NCBI GenBank assembly: GCA_963778945.1
Contig: CAVZWL010000009.1
Location: 150,310 to 214,309, forward strand
Reading direction: 5' to 3'
Length of the DNA: 64,000 bases
Source: Fen-1254 sp963778945
Lineage (GTDB): Bacteria; Bacteroidota; Ignavibacteria; UBA10030
Within the stretch, counting starts at the first letter, position 1; every line of letters begins with the position of its first letter. Made by a program: the position numbers and the translations under genes. Below the pieces are notes generated by a model, which saw nothing but the letters and a program-made list of their open reading frames with translations, was not told the origin of the DNA and ran no database searches. Of the stretch, positions 41,128 through 51,064 are shown piece by piece.

Positions 41128-42351
41128 ATGGATAATATTAAAAATCCCTTTTCACCAGGAGCGGGTTCGCCTCCTCCGGAACTTGCCGGTCGAGGTTCCA
41201 TCCTTGAAGAAGCTCGAATATTATTGGGTAGAGTGAGAGAAGGAAGGCCTGAAAAGAGCATTATGATGACAGGACTTCGCGGTGTAGGCAAGACAGTTCT
41301 ATTGGTGGAAGTTGAAAAAATTGCACAACAAGAAGGATATAGGACACTCTTTATTGAAGCGTATGAAGATAAAAAACTTGCACTCTTGATTGTCCCTCAT
41401 CTGAGAAGACTTCTCTTTGATTTGGATCGTATCAAAGGTGCTGGAGACAAAGTAAAACGGGGAATACGCGTATTGAAAAGTTTCCTCAGTGGTATAAAAA
41501 TCAAAGTCGGTGAAGTAGAAATGGGTATCGATGTCGATCCTGAAAAAGGTACCGCTGATAGTGGTGATTTAGAAATTGACCTTCCAGAGTTGTTTTGTGT
41601 TGTTGCTGAAGCGGCGGCGGAACGAAACACAGCGGTAGCAGTCTTGATCGATGAAATACAATATTTTACACAATCGGAATTGAGTGCATTAATTATGGCT
41701 ATGCACAAACTTCAACAGCGCAGCTTGCCATTGGTTCTCATTGGTGCAGGACTCCCAATACTTCCAGGATTGGCAGGTGAATCGAAATCATATGCTGAAC
41801 GACTTTTCAATTTTCCTGACATTGGCCCGCTCTCTGATGCAGATGCCACGAAAGCGCTCCAGGATCCAGTGAAAGCTGTTGGAGAAGAGTTTGACCAGAC
41901 TGCGTTGCAAGAGATTTATCGTTTGACAAAGGGTTATCCGTATTTCATTCAGGAATGGGGTTACCAGACATGGAATCTTGCTCCGACTTCTCCGATTACA
42001 TTCGCTATAACTCAAAAGGCAACATCTATCGTAAGAAAGCGATTGGATGAAAATTTTTTTCGCGTGCGATTTGACCGATTGACGGCTAAGGAAAAGGAAT
42101 ATCTTAGGGCGATGGCTGAACTTGGTCCGGGTCCACATCGTACAGCAAAAATTGCAAAAGCGCTTGGATCAAAGTTAACAACATTGGGGCCATTAAGGGC
42201 AAGTCTTATTGGCAAAGGAATGATTTATAGTCCATCTTACGGTGATATGGCTTTTACTGTTCCACTTTTTGATGAGTTTATGCACCGATCTATGCCGCAA
42301 TTCAAAACAAAGAAATCAAAGCCGACGAAGAAGAAAAATAAAAAAGCATGA
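41128..42351 (+). CDS. AAA ATPase inserted between hsdS and hsdR
   Basis: 407 residues. P-loop ATPase of the AAA_16/archaeal-ATPase type: Walker A MMTGLRGVGKTVLL, Walker B VAVLIDEIQYF, sensor LPLVLIGAGLP, and a C-terminal winged-helix region (LTAKEKEYLRAMAELG ... KALGSKLTTLGPLRASLIGK) with a Lys-rich tail. It overlaps hsdR by 4 bp, so it is co-translated with it. ATPases of this type are frequent passengers in restriction loci; the role is unknown. Confidence 0.8.
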   Translation: MDNIKNPFSPGAGSPPPELAGRGSILEEARILLGRVREGRPEKSIMMTGLRGVGKTVLLVEVEKIAQQEGYRTLFIEAYEDKKLALLIVPHLRRLLFDLDRIKGAGDKVKRGIRVLKSFLSGIKIKVGEVEMGIDVDPEKGTADSGDLEIDLPELFCVVAEAAAERNTAVAVLIDEIQYFTQSELSALIMAMHKLQQRSLPLVLIGAGLPILPGLAGESKSYAERLFNFPDIGPLSDADATKALQDPVKAVGEEFDQTALQEIYRLTKGYPYFIQEWGYQTWNLAPTSPITFAITQKATSIVRKRLDENFFRVRFDRLTAKEKEYLRAMAELGPGPHRTAKIAKALGSKLTTLGPLRASLIGKGMIYSPSYGDMAFTVPLFDEFMHRSMPQFKTKKSKPTKKKNKKA

Positions 42352-45300
42352 GTAAGGTTGGTCAAATAGAACGTGCAACGCAGAACCGCATTGTAAAACT
42401 GTTGCACACCAAACTTGGATACGACTATCTCGGCAACTGGGAAGAGCGACCGGATAATCAAAACATCGAAGAAGGATACCTTCGGCCTTTTCTGAAAAGA
42501 CAGGGATATAGCGAAACTCTCATCACCCGTGCGCTCTATGAATTGAACAAGATTGCAGGGGATCAGACAAAAAGTCTTTACGACAATAATAAAGAAGTAT
42601 ATGGGCTTCTCCGATATGGTGTGAAGGTCAAAGAAGAGGCGGGAGAAAATACAAGCACCGTTTGGTTGATCGATTGGAAGAATCCGGGTAAGAACGATTT
42701 CGGAGTGGCAGAGGAAGTCACAGTCAGCGGCAAGCACGATAAACGTCCGGATGTTGTCTTATATGTAAACGGTATTGCTTTGGGCGTACTGGAGCTAAAG
42801 CGTTCAACTGTGTCTGTAAGTGAAGGAATCCGTCAAAACCTGGATAACCAGAAGGATACATTTATCGAGCGTTTCTTTACTACTATGCAGCTCGTAATGG
42901 CAGGAAACGATACTGAGGGGTTACGTTACGGCGTGATCGGTACACCTGAAAAATATTATTTGAATTGGAAAGAAGAAAGTAATATCGAGAATCTGCTCGA
43001 CCGGTCGCTTACTCAGCTTTGCGAGAAGAACCGCTTTTTGGAAATCATTCACGACTTCATTCTTTTTGACGCAGGGATAAAGAAACCATGCCGACATAGC
43101 CAATATTTCGCCGTAAGAGCTGCACAAGCTCGTATCAAGAAACGCGAGGGGGGCATAATATGGCATAGCCAGGGAAGCGGAAAGAGCTTGGTTATGGTAT
43201 GGTTGGCCAAATGGCTGCGTGAACACCTCAACGATGCCCGAGTCCTTATTATCACCGACCGTACCGAATTGGATGAACAGATTGAGAAGGTATTCAAGGG
43301 TGTCAGTGAAAATATCTATCGGACGAAAAGCGGTTCTGATCTAATTGCAAAACTGAATGACACAACGCCGTGGCTTTTATGTTCCCTCATCCATAAATTC
43401 GGCGGGAAAGAAGAGGGAGAAGAGGTCGGAGATATACCGGCCTACATAGAGGAGGTGAAGAATGCGCTGCCTCCCGGATTCAAGCCGAAGGGAGATCTGG
43501 TCGTGTTTGTTGACGAGTGTCATAGAACTCAATCAGGTGAACTGAACAAAGCAATGAAGGCCATTCTGCCGAATGCTCTCTTTATCGGTTTTACAGGCAC
43601 ACCGCTCTTGAGAGCCGATAAGCAGAGAAGTATTGAAGTGTTTGGGGGTTACATCCATACCTATAAGTTTGATGAAGCGGTGAAAGACAAAGTAGTGTTG
43701 GATCTCCGGTATGAAGCGCGCAACATTGAGCAGAACATCACATCACAGCAAAAAATCGATCTCTGGTTCGATGCAAAGACAAAGGGTTTGAATGATGTTG
43801 CTCTTACCCAACTGAAGAAAAAATGGGGCACTATGAATATGGTGCTCTCCAGCCAATCGCGTCTTGAAAAGATCGTCGCTGATATACTTCTGGACATGGA
43901 GACAAAAGACCGTCTGAAAAGCGGTCATGGCAATGCAATGCTCATCTCCGGCAGCATCTACCAAGCTTGCAAACTTTATGAGTTGTTCACATCTCACGGC
44001 TTCGATAAATGTGCCATTGTCACCTCATATCAACCATACATCGCCGATGTGAAAGGTGAAGAGAGCGGCGAAGGATTGACCGAGAAGCTGCGGAAGTACC
44101 GATATCTACAAAAAAATGCTCTCCAACTGGTTCAGGCAGGATCCTGAGAAAGCAGTTAATCGAGTTGAAGAATTTGAAAAAGATGTAAAGAAAAAGTTTG
44201 TCAACGAACCGGGCCAAATGAAACTGCTGATCGTTGTGGACAAGCTGCTGACAGGATTTGATGCACCTCCGGCGACGTATCTTTACATCGACAAACAGAT
44301 GCAGGATCACGGATTATTCCAGGCAATCTGCCGTGTGAACCGCTTGCATGACGATGATAAGGAATACGGCTACATCATCGACTATAAGGATCTGTTCAAT
44401 AGCTTGAAAGGAGCCGTTGAAGATTACACATCGGGCGCTCTCGATGGTTACGACAAGAAAGATGTAGCAGGTCTGCTCTCAGGCCGGTTGGAGAAAGCGA
44501 AGGAACGTCTCGAAGAGTCACGGGAAGCAATCAAGGTCCTCTGCGAAGCAGTAGATCCGCCAAAGGACACTCCTGATTATTTGCGATACTTCTGTGCAAA
44601 GGACACTGCGAACAAAGACCAGTTAAAAGAAAACGAGCCCAGACGTGTGGCATTGTACAAACTTACGGTGTCGCTGATACGGTCATACGCGGATGTTGCC
44701 AATGAGATGGTGGAAGCAGGCTACTCTCCTGATGAGACAGAAAAAATTAAACAGGAAGTGGATCATTTTGAAAAGGCTCGCACAGAAGTAAAAATGGCGA
44801 GCGGCGACTACATCGACTTGAAGATGTTTGAGCCGGCCATGAGGCATCTGATTGATACCTACATACGTGCGGAAGATAGCAAAAAAATTTCCACCTTTGA
44901 CGATATGAGTTTGGTTCAACTTATCGTGGAACGTGGTGCGGATGCGATTGATGCACTCCCGGCAGGTATTCGAAATAATAAGAAAGCTGTAGCAGAGACG
45001 ATTGAGAACAATTTGCGCAGGGTTATTATCGACGAGCAGCCGATCAATCCAAAATACTTTGAGAAAATGTCCGAGTTGCTGGATGCGCTGATAAAGGAGC
45101 GCAAGGCGGAATCCTTAGCGTATGAGAAATATCTTGAGAAGATTGTCGAGTTGGCAAAGAAAGTGAAAAATTCCACATTTGGAACTGTCTATCCTATGGC
45201 TCTTCATACTAATGCGATGCGAGCTCTCTACGATAATCTCGAAAAGAATGAATCGCTTGCCTTAGCAGTTCATGAAGCAGTTGTTGATAACAAACAGGAT

Positions 45301-45420
45301 GATTGGCGCGGTAATACTATAAAAACAAAGAAAGTCCGCTATGCAGTATTAAAAGTACTGAAGAACGAACAACAAACGGATCATGTTATAGAAATTGTTA
45401 AGAAACAGGCCGAATACTAG
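42348..45420 (+). CDS. hsdR: Type I restriction enzyme subunit R (frameshifted)
   Basis: About 1,024 residues. The nuclease domain shows a PD-(D/E)xK site (KRPDVVLYVNGIALGVLELK). The translocase shows Walker A IIWHSQGSGKSLVMV, the DExH box VVFVDECHRTQ, FIGFTGTPLL, and motif VI QAICRVNRL. The frame changes near nt 44100; removing one C gives KYDIYKKMLSNWFRQDPE. It cleaves unmodified DNA after translocation, with HsdM and HsdS. If the shift is real the enzyme would lose motifs IV-VI. Confidence 0.93.
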
Positions 45421-45456
45421 TGCCAGTCCTAATAAATGATATTGTATTCCATCTGG

Positions 45457-45526
45457 CCTAGTGCCGCGAAAATAATGTACTTCTGCATGATAAAACACAT
45501 TATTACTTAATTGGAGCGGCATTAGG
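45457..45526. promoter_or_regulatory. Long nested inverted repeat abutting the ygjP-like start
   Basis: CCTAGTGCCGC (45457-45467) pairs with GCGGCATTAGG (45516-45526), and inside AATAATGT (45471-45478) pairs with ACATTATT (45497-45504). The outer right arm ends one base before the ATG at 45527, so the GGAG ribosome site is at the foot of the stem. It may regulate translation, or be a MITE scrap. Confidence 0.55.
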
Positions 45527-46243
45527 ATGCACAGAATACGAGTTTCCGGACTTTTAGTCGATGTTGTCCGCAAAAACATAAAGCACATGCATTTGGCCGT
45601 TTATCCTCCGGACGGCCGTGTGCGTGTAGCCGTACCGGTGCATATCGGCGATGAGGCCATACGTCTTGCCGTTATTGTCCGATTACCATGGATACATAAG
45701 CATCAGCAGAAATATACCAATCAGGTAAGACAATCTCCTCGCGAATACATCTCACGGGAGAGCCATTACTTCAAAGGTCGAAGGTATTTGTTGAATGTTA
45801 TAGAACACGATGGATTCGCTAAAGTTGTTTTAAATGGAAAACCCACTATTGACCTCTACGTTCCCATAGGATCCGGACACGCGAAACGAGAAAGGACTCT
45901 CCAGGAATGGTATCGGCAGGAACTGAAAGTCCAAATTCCTCCTCTCATCGAAAAATGGCAGAAGATCATGCATGTAGGCGTGTCCGATTGGAAGATTAAA
46001 AGGATGAAGACCAAATGGGGGACATGCAACATACGAGAACGAAGGATATGGGTAAATCTCGAGATTGTAAAAAAACCGGTCCAATGCCTCGATTATATAA
46101 TCGTCCACGAGATGGCGCATCTCATGGAACGCACACACAACGCAAATTTCATTGCCTTGATGGACAAGTTCCTGCCAAACTGGAAATCACTTCGCCAGAC
46201 GTTGAACAGTTATCCTCTGCAGCATGAGAATTGGGAGTATTGA
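45527..46243 (+). CDS. YgjP-like (DUF45) M48-type metallopeptidase
   Basis: 238 residues with the zinc motif VHEMAHLMERTHN (HExxH, and a third ligand further on) and the family's WGTCN block (MKTKWGTCNIRERRIWVNLE). Genes of this family are often found just downstream of hsdR in type I RM loci, as here; a processing or regulatory role is unproven. Intact. Confidence 0.85.
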   Translation: MHRIRVSGLLVDVVRKNIKHMHLAVYPPDGRVRVAVPVHIGDEAIRLAVIVRLPWIHKHQQKYTNQVRQSPREYISRESHYFKGRRYLLNVIEHDGFAKVVLNGKPTIDLYVPIGSGHAKRERTLQEWYRQELKVQIPPLIEKWQKIMHVGVSDWKIKRMKTKWGTCNIRERRIWVNLEIVKKPVQCLDYIIVHEMAHLMERTHNANFIALMDKFLPNWKSLRQTLNSYPLQHENWEY

Positions 46244-46350
46244 GAAAAAAATCTACCGGATGCAGAAGAGCGAAATTACCTTTTCTATGAAAAGCCGGAA
46301 GTATAACGACATGGCGACTATTTTATCATGACGAAAATATATTTATTTCG

Positions 46351-48178
46351 ATGAAGAATAAAACAGCTATAGAACTTCTTGCACCCGCAAAAGATCTCGA
46401 ATGCGGGATGGCGGCAATTAATTCCGGAGCAGATGCAGTCTATATCGGCGCTCCAAAATTCAGTGCGCGATCGGCGGCGGGAAATTCGCTTGCAGACATT
46501 GAAAAACTAATTTCCTATGCCCACAAGTATTGGGTAAAAGTTTATATTGCCCTGAATACAATACTTTTTGATAATGAACTTGAATCCGCCCGCAAAATCA
46601 TCCGGTCTGTCTATGATAGCGGCGCAGACGGCCTTATAATACAAGACATGGGACTGCTGGAAATGGACATTCCGCCGATTCCGCTCATCGCCAGCACACA
46701 AACCCATAATTATGAAATCGATAAAATTCAATTTTTGGAGCGTGTTGGCTTTCAGCGGGTTATACTTGCGAGGGAACTTTCGCTGAAACAGATCGAAGAG
46801 ATCAGATCGAAAACCGAAATTGAACTTGAGTTTTTTGTCCACGGCGCCCTCTGCGTCTGCTACAGCGGACAATGCTATCTGAGCGAGGCAACACAAGGAC
46901 GCAGCGCCAACAGGGGAGAATGTGCACAGCCGTGCCGGCTTCCCTATACATTGACCGATGCCGGCGGGTCTGTCATCGCAGATAACAAGTATCTCCTTTC
47001 TCTCAAAGATTTAAATTTGTCTCGCGAGATTCCTGCATTGCTGAAGGCAGGAATCACAGCATTCAAAATAGAAGGACGTTTAAAGGACGTCGAGTATGTT
47101 AAAAATATTACAGCATTTTATAGAAATAGGATCGACAAGGCGTTAACAGGCGATATGCAGCGTGCATCCTCAGGAACGGTCATAAGTGAATTTACACCCG
47201 ATCCCGGAAAAACATTCAATAGAGGATTCACGACTTATTTCATTCATAAGCGAAGTAAGGAAAATCTTTCCCGGTCGCCGAAGTCCATCGGTGTGCTGAT
47301 AGGAAAAGTTTTGCACGTTGGAAAGGATTTCTTTAAGCTGGATGGCACAGAATTACTTTCCAATGGAGATGGTATATGTTTCTTCGACGAGCTTGACCTG
47401 CTGCACGGTACGAATATCAATACGGTCGACGGCGGTAAAATTTATCCAGCAAGCATGGAAGGGATTACGGCCGGAATGGAAATCTATCGGAATCATGATC
47501 ATCAGTTTATTAAGACATTGAATCAGGGCAAGGCAAACCGTAGGATTTCAGCCTCGATTGAATTCTTTGAATTGAAAAATGGATATAGTCTGAAAGCAAA
47601 GGATAAGAACGGGATTGCTGCAGAATACGTTTGTCTCTGCAAAAATATAAAAGCGGAAAAACCGGATAAAGCAGAGGCGGCAGTCAAAAATCAGCTCTCA
47701 AAAAGCGGAGAATCGATTTATGAAATATCTGAAATTCGAATTCATTGGGAAGAGCCGATGTTTCTGCCGGTTGCAGTACTCAATGACATGCGGCGGGAGC
47801 TTTTGAAGCGATTGGACGCAGAACGTGTCAAAGCCTATCCTCGTAAAATACAAGAAATAGTCCCAACTGAAATTCCGTATCCGCAAAAAAATCTCGATTA
47901 TCGGGCGAATGTGGTCAATGAGAAAGCGAAGGAATTTTATAAACGTCACGGCGTGGAATTGGTAGATGCAGGGTTTTGAAAAACGGAAACAAAAAGAAGG
48001 GACGCTCATGACGATGAAGCATTGTCTGCGTTTTCAGTTCGGTTTGTGTGAAGGAAGGGGAAAAAACCCGGAACCGCTCTTTTTAAGCGATCGCCAAAAT
48101 AATTATCGATTGGAATTCGATTGTGACCGGTGTGAAATGCAAGTAGTGCTGGAATCAAAGAAAAAGGCAAAAAAATGA
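46351..48178 (+). CDS. U32 family peptidase/tRNA-rRNA hydroxylation protein (frameshifted near the end)
   Basis: About 609 residues. The N-terminus ELLAPAKDLECGMAAINSGADAVYIG and the Cys-rich signature EFFVHGALCVCYSGQCYLSE ... NRGECAQPCRLPY are those of the U32 family. Its members RlhA and TrhP act in 23S rRNA or tRNA uridine/cytidine hydroxylation. The frame changes near nt 47968 (one extra base); the tail MKHCLRFQFGLCEG ... LEFDCDRCEMQVVLE carries the four conserved C-terminal cysteines. It is probably ordinary chromosomal sequence at the right side of the island. Confidence 0.85.
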
Positions 48179-48180
48179 TT

Positions 48181-48225
48181 TATTCTTCTTACTTCTTACT
48201 TCTTACTTCTTACTTCTGAATTCTT
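48181..48225. repeat. TTACTTCT tandem words
   Basis: About five copies of CTTCTTA/TACTTCT before the broken tRNA-Arg; a similar tract (32050-32097) precedes the intact tRNA-Arg at 32.1 kb. Confidence 0.6.
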
Positions 48226-48229
48226 TTTG

Positions 48230-48303
48230 TGCACCCAGGGGGACTCGAACCCCCAACCTACAGCTTCGTAGGCTGCCGCCTCTATCCAATTGAGCTATAT
48301 ATA
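48230..48303 (-). pseudogene. tRNA-Arg (anticodon ACG) lacking its 5' acceptor strand
   Basis: The T arm, anticodon arm (GCAGC-CTACGAA-GCTGT, anticodon ACG), D arm and 3' acceptor TGGGTGC-A are present. The 5' acceptor strand is replaced by TATATAT and the D-stem has one extra G. As read it cannot fold normally. If sequencing errors are set aside it is the only tRNA-Arg(ACG) in view. Confidence 0.75.
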
Positions 48304-48351
48304 AAAAAAAAATAAATATTCTATTGTTTATGTCCAGACCCCCCCTCCCCG

Positions 48352-48388
48352 CTTAGGCTGCCGCTCTATCCAATTGAGCTATAGGTGC
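48352..48388 (-). pseudogene. 5' half of a tRNA-Arg(ACG) with the anticodon removed
   Basis: GCACCTATAGCTCAATTGG (reading the minus strand) gives the 5' acceptor and D arm, then GAGCGGCAGCCTAAGC, in which the three anticodon bases ACG are missing relative to the copy at 48.23 kb. It duplicates the 5' part of that copy, 50 bp away. Confidence 0.65.
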
Positions 48389-49088
48389 ATAAAATTGCAA
48401 ATTTCAAAATGCAAATTGAAAAGAACTTTTAGAACTCTCCAATCCACACAAAACGCGTTCGTATGCGACTTCGGAACTCCTGCATAAATCGCGGGATTCT
48501 CAAAATGGCAGCCACTCGCAAAAAACGCTCTTGGGCCATTTTGGAATATGAGCGCAAAAAAAAACTACTAATTCCGGCATTTTCTTCTTCGCATGAGTGA
48601 AGTTCTAATTTCACTCCACTCTGACAGTCGCCAATTTGGTAATGACCTGCCACGAATAAGAAATGCTAAGCAAAACGGGCTTCCTGTCTCAAAGCAATCG
48701 GCATTCTACTCTTTCGAGTAACAGTCATTGTTAATATTTCAGAAGCATGTTTCTTTAAATCCGTTATAATGTACTAAACAATGACAGGGAAGGCAAGATA
48801 TTTTTCCGATAAAGTCCGGGAAAATATATTTGAAAATTTTTATAATTATTGTTTCAATGCCTCTGACGATATCTTTAATATCTTCTCTATGTAGCTTGGG
48901 CATCTTCATTCAGTTTGTTCAATATATCCAGTTAATGCCCCCTTGGTTAGTCAGAATATACATCCGCTGAACCGCTCTTAATCTTGTCCAATTTTAAATG
49001 CATCATCGATCATATTTGCAAAATAGATATTCATTTCAATTCAAAAATACCGGAATCTTGTTTACCTCAGAATGACCAAGAAATTCCA
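48389..49088. repeat. Right-hand repeat module and unannotated spacer
   Basis: Contains the ATAAAATTGCAAATTTC flank (48388-48418, also at 34430), a single 70-bp repeat unit (48476-48543), and the third decayed coding module (48605-48720; IRNAKQNGLPVSKQSAFYSF and a stop). 48721-49088 is AT-rich with no recognised gene. Confidence 0.6.
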
Positions 49089-49358
49089 TCACTCAAACAA
49101 GTCTGTATGTGTCCCTGTGCGAACAAGTATTAATTCGTTTTCAGTCAGTTTGTAAATAAGAAACCAATCAGGTCTAATGTGGCACTCTCGGCAATCCCTG
49201 TAATCTCCAAGTAAAGAATGGTCTCTATACTTTGCGCCTAACTTCTTGCTCTTTGCCAGCGCTTCAATAACGGTGTGCAATTGCTCGATATCTTCTCCGC
49301 GCTTAAGACACCGCTTGTAGTCTTTTTTAAATTGCGATACCCTGCGGAGTGCCAGCAT
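49089..49358 (-). CDS. yafQ: YafQ/RelE-family mRNA interferase toxin
   Basis: 89 residues. The signature is YRDHSLLGDYRDCRECHIRPDWFLIYKL ... GTHTDLF (shown here in pieces: HSLLGDYRDCRECHI and PDWFLIYK). It fits YafQ, with the conserved His residues and C-terminal DLF of this toxin. It would cleave mRNA on the ribosome. It starts where the antitoxin ends (1-bp overlap). Confidence 0.9.
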   Translation of the reverse strand: MLALRRVSQFKKDYKRCLKRGEDIEQLHTVIEALAKSKKLGAKYRDHSLLGDYRDCRECHIRPDWFLIYKLTENELILVRTGTHTDLFE

Positions 49359-49615
49359 TACTTACCAAGCTCCGCTAACAGGGCCTTTGTAGAATTGAAT
49401 GTACTTCCTTTTCCTTTTCTTGCCTCTGCAATCGCTTTGCGTGTCTCTTCATTCGGTATCCTGACATCGAACGGTATTCCATTCGCATGCTGCACCTGTT
49501 TAAAGAAAATATTGATTGCATCCGTCGTGTTTATCCCCAACGCGTTGAGAATGTTCTCTACTTTGCTTTTTAGTTCTGGCTCCATACGTGCCTGCACCAT
49601 TGCTGTTCTTGCCAT
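49358..49615 (-). CDS. dinJ: DinJ/RelB-family antitoxin
   Basis: 85 residues from ATG 49615 (MARTAMVQARMEPELKSKVE). An N-terminal ribbon-helix-helix part for DNA binding (ILNALGINTTDAINIFFKQV) is followed by the toxin-binding segment with NGIPFDVRIPN. A longer upstream open frame lacks support. It neutralises YafQ and usually represses the operon. Confidence 0.9.
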   Translation of the reverse strand: MARTAMVQARMEPELKSKVENILNALGINTTDAINIFFKQVQHANGIPFDVRIPNEETRKAIAEARKGKGSTFNSTKALLAELGK

Positions 49616-50122
49616 GTCATTTGTCCTTTCTTTGAGCTCCTTGAATGTATTACATTCGCAATACAAAAGCAAATAATGCCTGCACAAGTCTTCACAAGCG
49701 GCACATCCCGCCCGATAGACCTTATAAAACACTATTCATTCGCTCATATTTGCGTTGTGGGCTGCTTTCTCAGTTTGCCTCAGAATACCCACCTTTCTGT
49801 CTGCAAATGACTGTAAATCGGTGTTGTTTTTATGCCCAAATGTCAGAGTAGGTTTTTAATTACTTAAACCGAAGTTCCATCTTGTATAAGACTTGAAGCG
49901 AACGAATGCTGGAGAGGCCGAAATTGCTATGGTTTGAAGTCCAAACATATCGCTTGAATAGGCGAGTAATCTAATCGGAAAACATTGGTTTGCCATTCAA
50001 TAAAAACACAAATCTGAAAATGAGTAATTTGACATTCTAATATTAGTTTCATATAATCATTTAAACAGAGGCAGAATAATTAAACCGCCAAAAATTATCA
50101 ACCACAATATAAAGGGCTCACG
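49616..50122. other. Unannotated spacer
   Basis: 507 bp. It includes the promoter regions of dinJ-yafQ (leftward) and of the lectin gene (rightward), but I see no gene, repeat or clear promoter. Confidence 0.5.
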
Positions 50123-50494
50123 ATGAAACACATATTGACCGCAGCATTATGTATTCTTGTTTTGTTTGCGCTTGGATCAGTTGCATACAGTCAAGAAATA
50201 CAAACCGGAACAGTCGAGGTATCAGCAACCACTCCAGGTTATGCGTCGCTTCAGAAAGGGAATGGAGAGAGAGCCGTAATGATAGATGTGGCTTTTGCAA
50301 AATCGTTTGAAGTAAAGCCAGATATAATAATCAGCGTGAATTCAATCGATATACCAAAAGAATCCAGTATACGGATATCTGCAAAAGCTATTTCCATATC
50401 ACGAGATGGTTTTACGATCATCGTTAAAACGTGGGAAGACAGCAAAATCAACGGAGTTACTGTAAGCTGGATTGCAATTTCTCAAAAGAAGTAA
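50123..50494 (+). CDS. Secreted H-type lectin domain protein
   Basis: 123 residues: a signal peptide (MKHILTAALCILVLFALGSVAYS), then one H-type lectin-like domain with the pattern VAFAKSFEVKPDIIISVNSI, ISISRDGFTIIVKTWEDSKI and a closing VSWIAI. H-type lectins bind N-acetylgalactosamine-type sugars, so surface or secreted sugar binding is likely. Two hairpin terminators follow. Confidence 0.7.
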   Translation: MKHILTAALCILVLFALGSVAYSQEIQTGTVEVSATTPGYASLQKGNGERAVMIDVAFAKSFEVKPDIIISVNSIDIPKESSIRISAKAISISRDGFTIIVKTWEDSKINGVTVSWIAISQKK

Positions 50495-50524
50495 GCAATC
50501 TTTTCTTTTCCTTTTAGAACCAGA

Positions 50525-50557
50525 GGGTCGTCATAATATAATGACGCCCTTTTTATT
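50525..50557 (+). terminator. Terminator after the lectin gene
   Basis: GGGTCGTCAT (50525-50534) pairs with ATGACGCCC (50541-50549) across a 6-nt loop and is followed by TTTTTATT. Confidence 0.8.
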
Positions 50558-50590
50558 TCTAAAATAACCCGGATTTACCAATAAAATAAA

Positions 50591-50619
50591 AGGCAGCCAT
50601 TTGGCTGCCTTTTATTTTT
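50591..50619. terminator. Terminator downstream of tRNA-Asp
   Basis: AGGCAGCC (50591-50598)-ATTT-GGCTGCCT (50603-50610). On the minus strand it is followed by TTTATTTTATT and ends tRNA-Asp transcription; the plus strand also has TTTATTTTT. Confidence 0.75.
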
Positions 50620-50620
50620 G

Positions 50621-50695
50621 CGGGGCCGAAGGGACTCGAACCCTCGACCTTCTGCGTGACAGGCAGACGCTCTAACCAAGCTGAGCTACGACCCC
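50621..50695 (-). tRNA. tRNA-Asp (anticodon GTC)
   Basis: 75 nt. Acceptor GGGGTCG / CGGCCCC with discriminator G (one G-U), D arm GCTC...GAGC, anticodon arm TCTGC-CTGTCAC-GCAGA giving GTC, T arm GAGGG-TTCGAGT-CCCTT. CCA not encoded. Confidence 0.95.
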
Positions 50696-50831
50696 GATTG
50701 ATTTTACTCTGTTTTCGCCGATTATCAGTCCCTCTGTACCAGTTGCTCCCTCAGAAAGTGTAGGGTGAGCTGTAAGGTGAATTATCAACTTTATAAATAT
50801 AGGGAAAATCAATTTCATCTCCAAATTATTT

Positions 50832-51064
50832 CTATTTTTGGTTAGGAAAGAAGCTTTGAATGCTCAACTGCCGAAGTGCTTTCGCCTTATCTTCTTCGAG
50901 GGCTTCAATATATCGTTCAGTTCGTCTCAGTGAATGAAGTGTTATATCATTACATAATTCTCCTGCAAGCCACCATATTCTTTATTCCATTTATAATATG
51001 CTGCGTCGTTAATGTCCAATTGTCGGACTATCTCTTCGATTGTTTGTCCGTTGATCCAATCCAT
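50832..51064 (-). pseudogene. IS3-family transposase OrfA remnant
   Basis: Minus-strand peptide MDWINGQTIEEIVRQLDI followed by NDAAYYKWNKEYGGLQ is the HTH region of IS3-type OrfA ('YY.W...YGG'). After a frame break it continues as RRTERYIEALEEDKAKALRQ and stops. No OrfB or inverted repeats are visible, so it is an old fragment. Confidence 0.7.
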
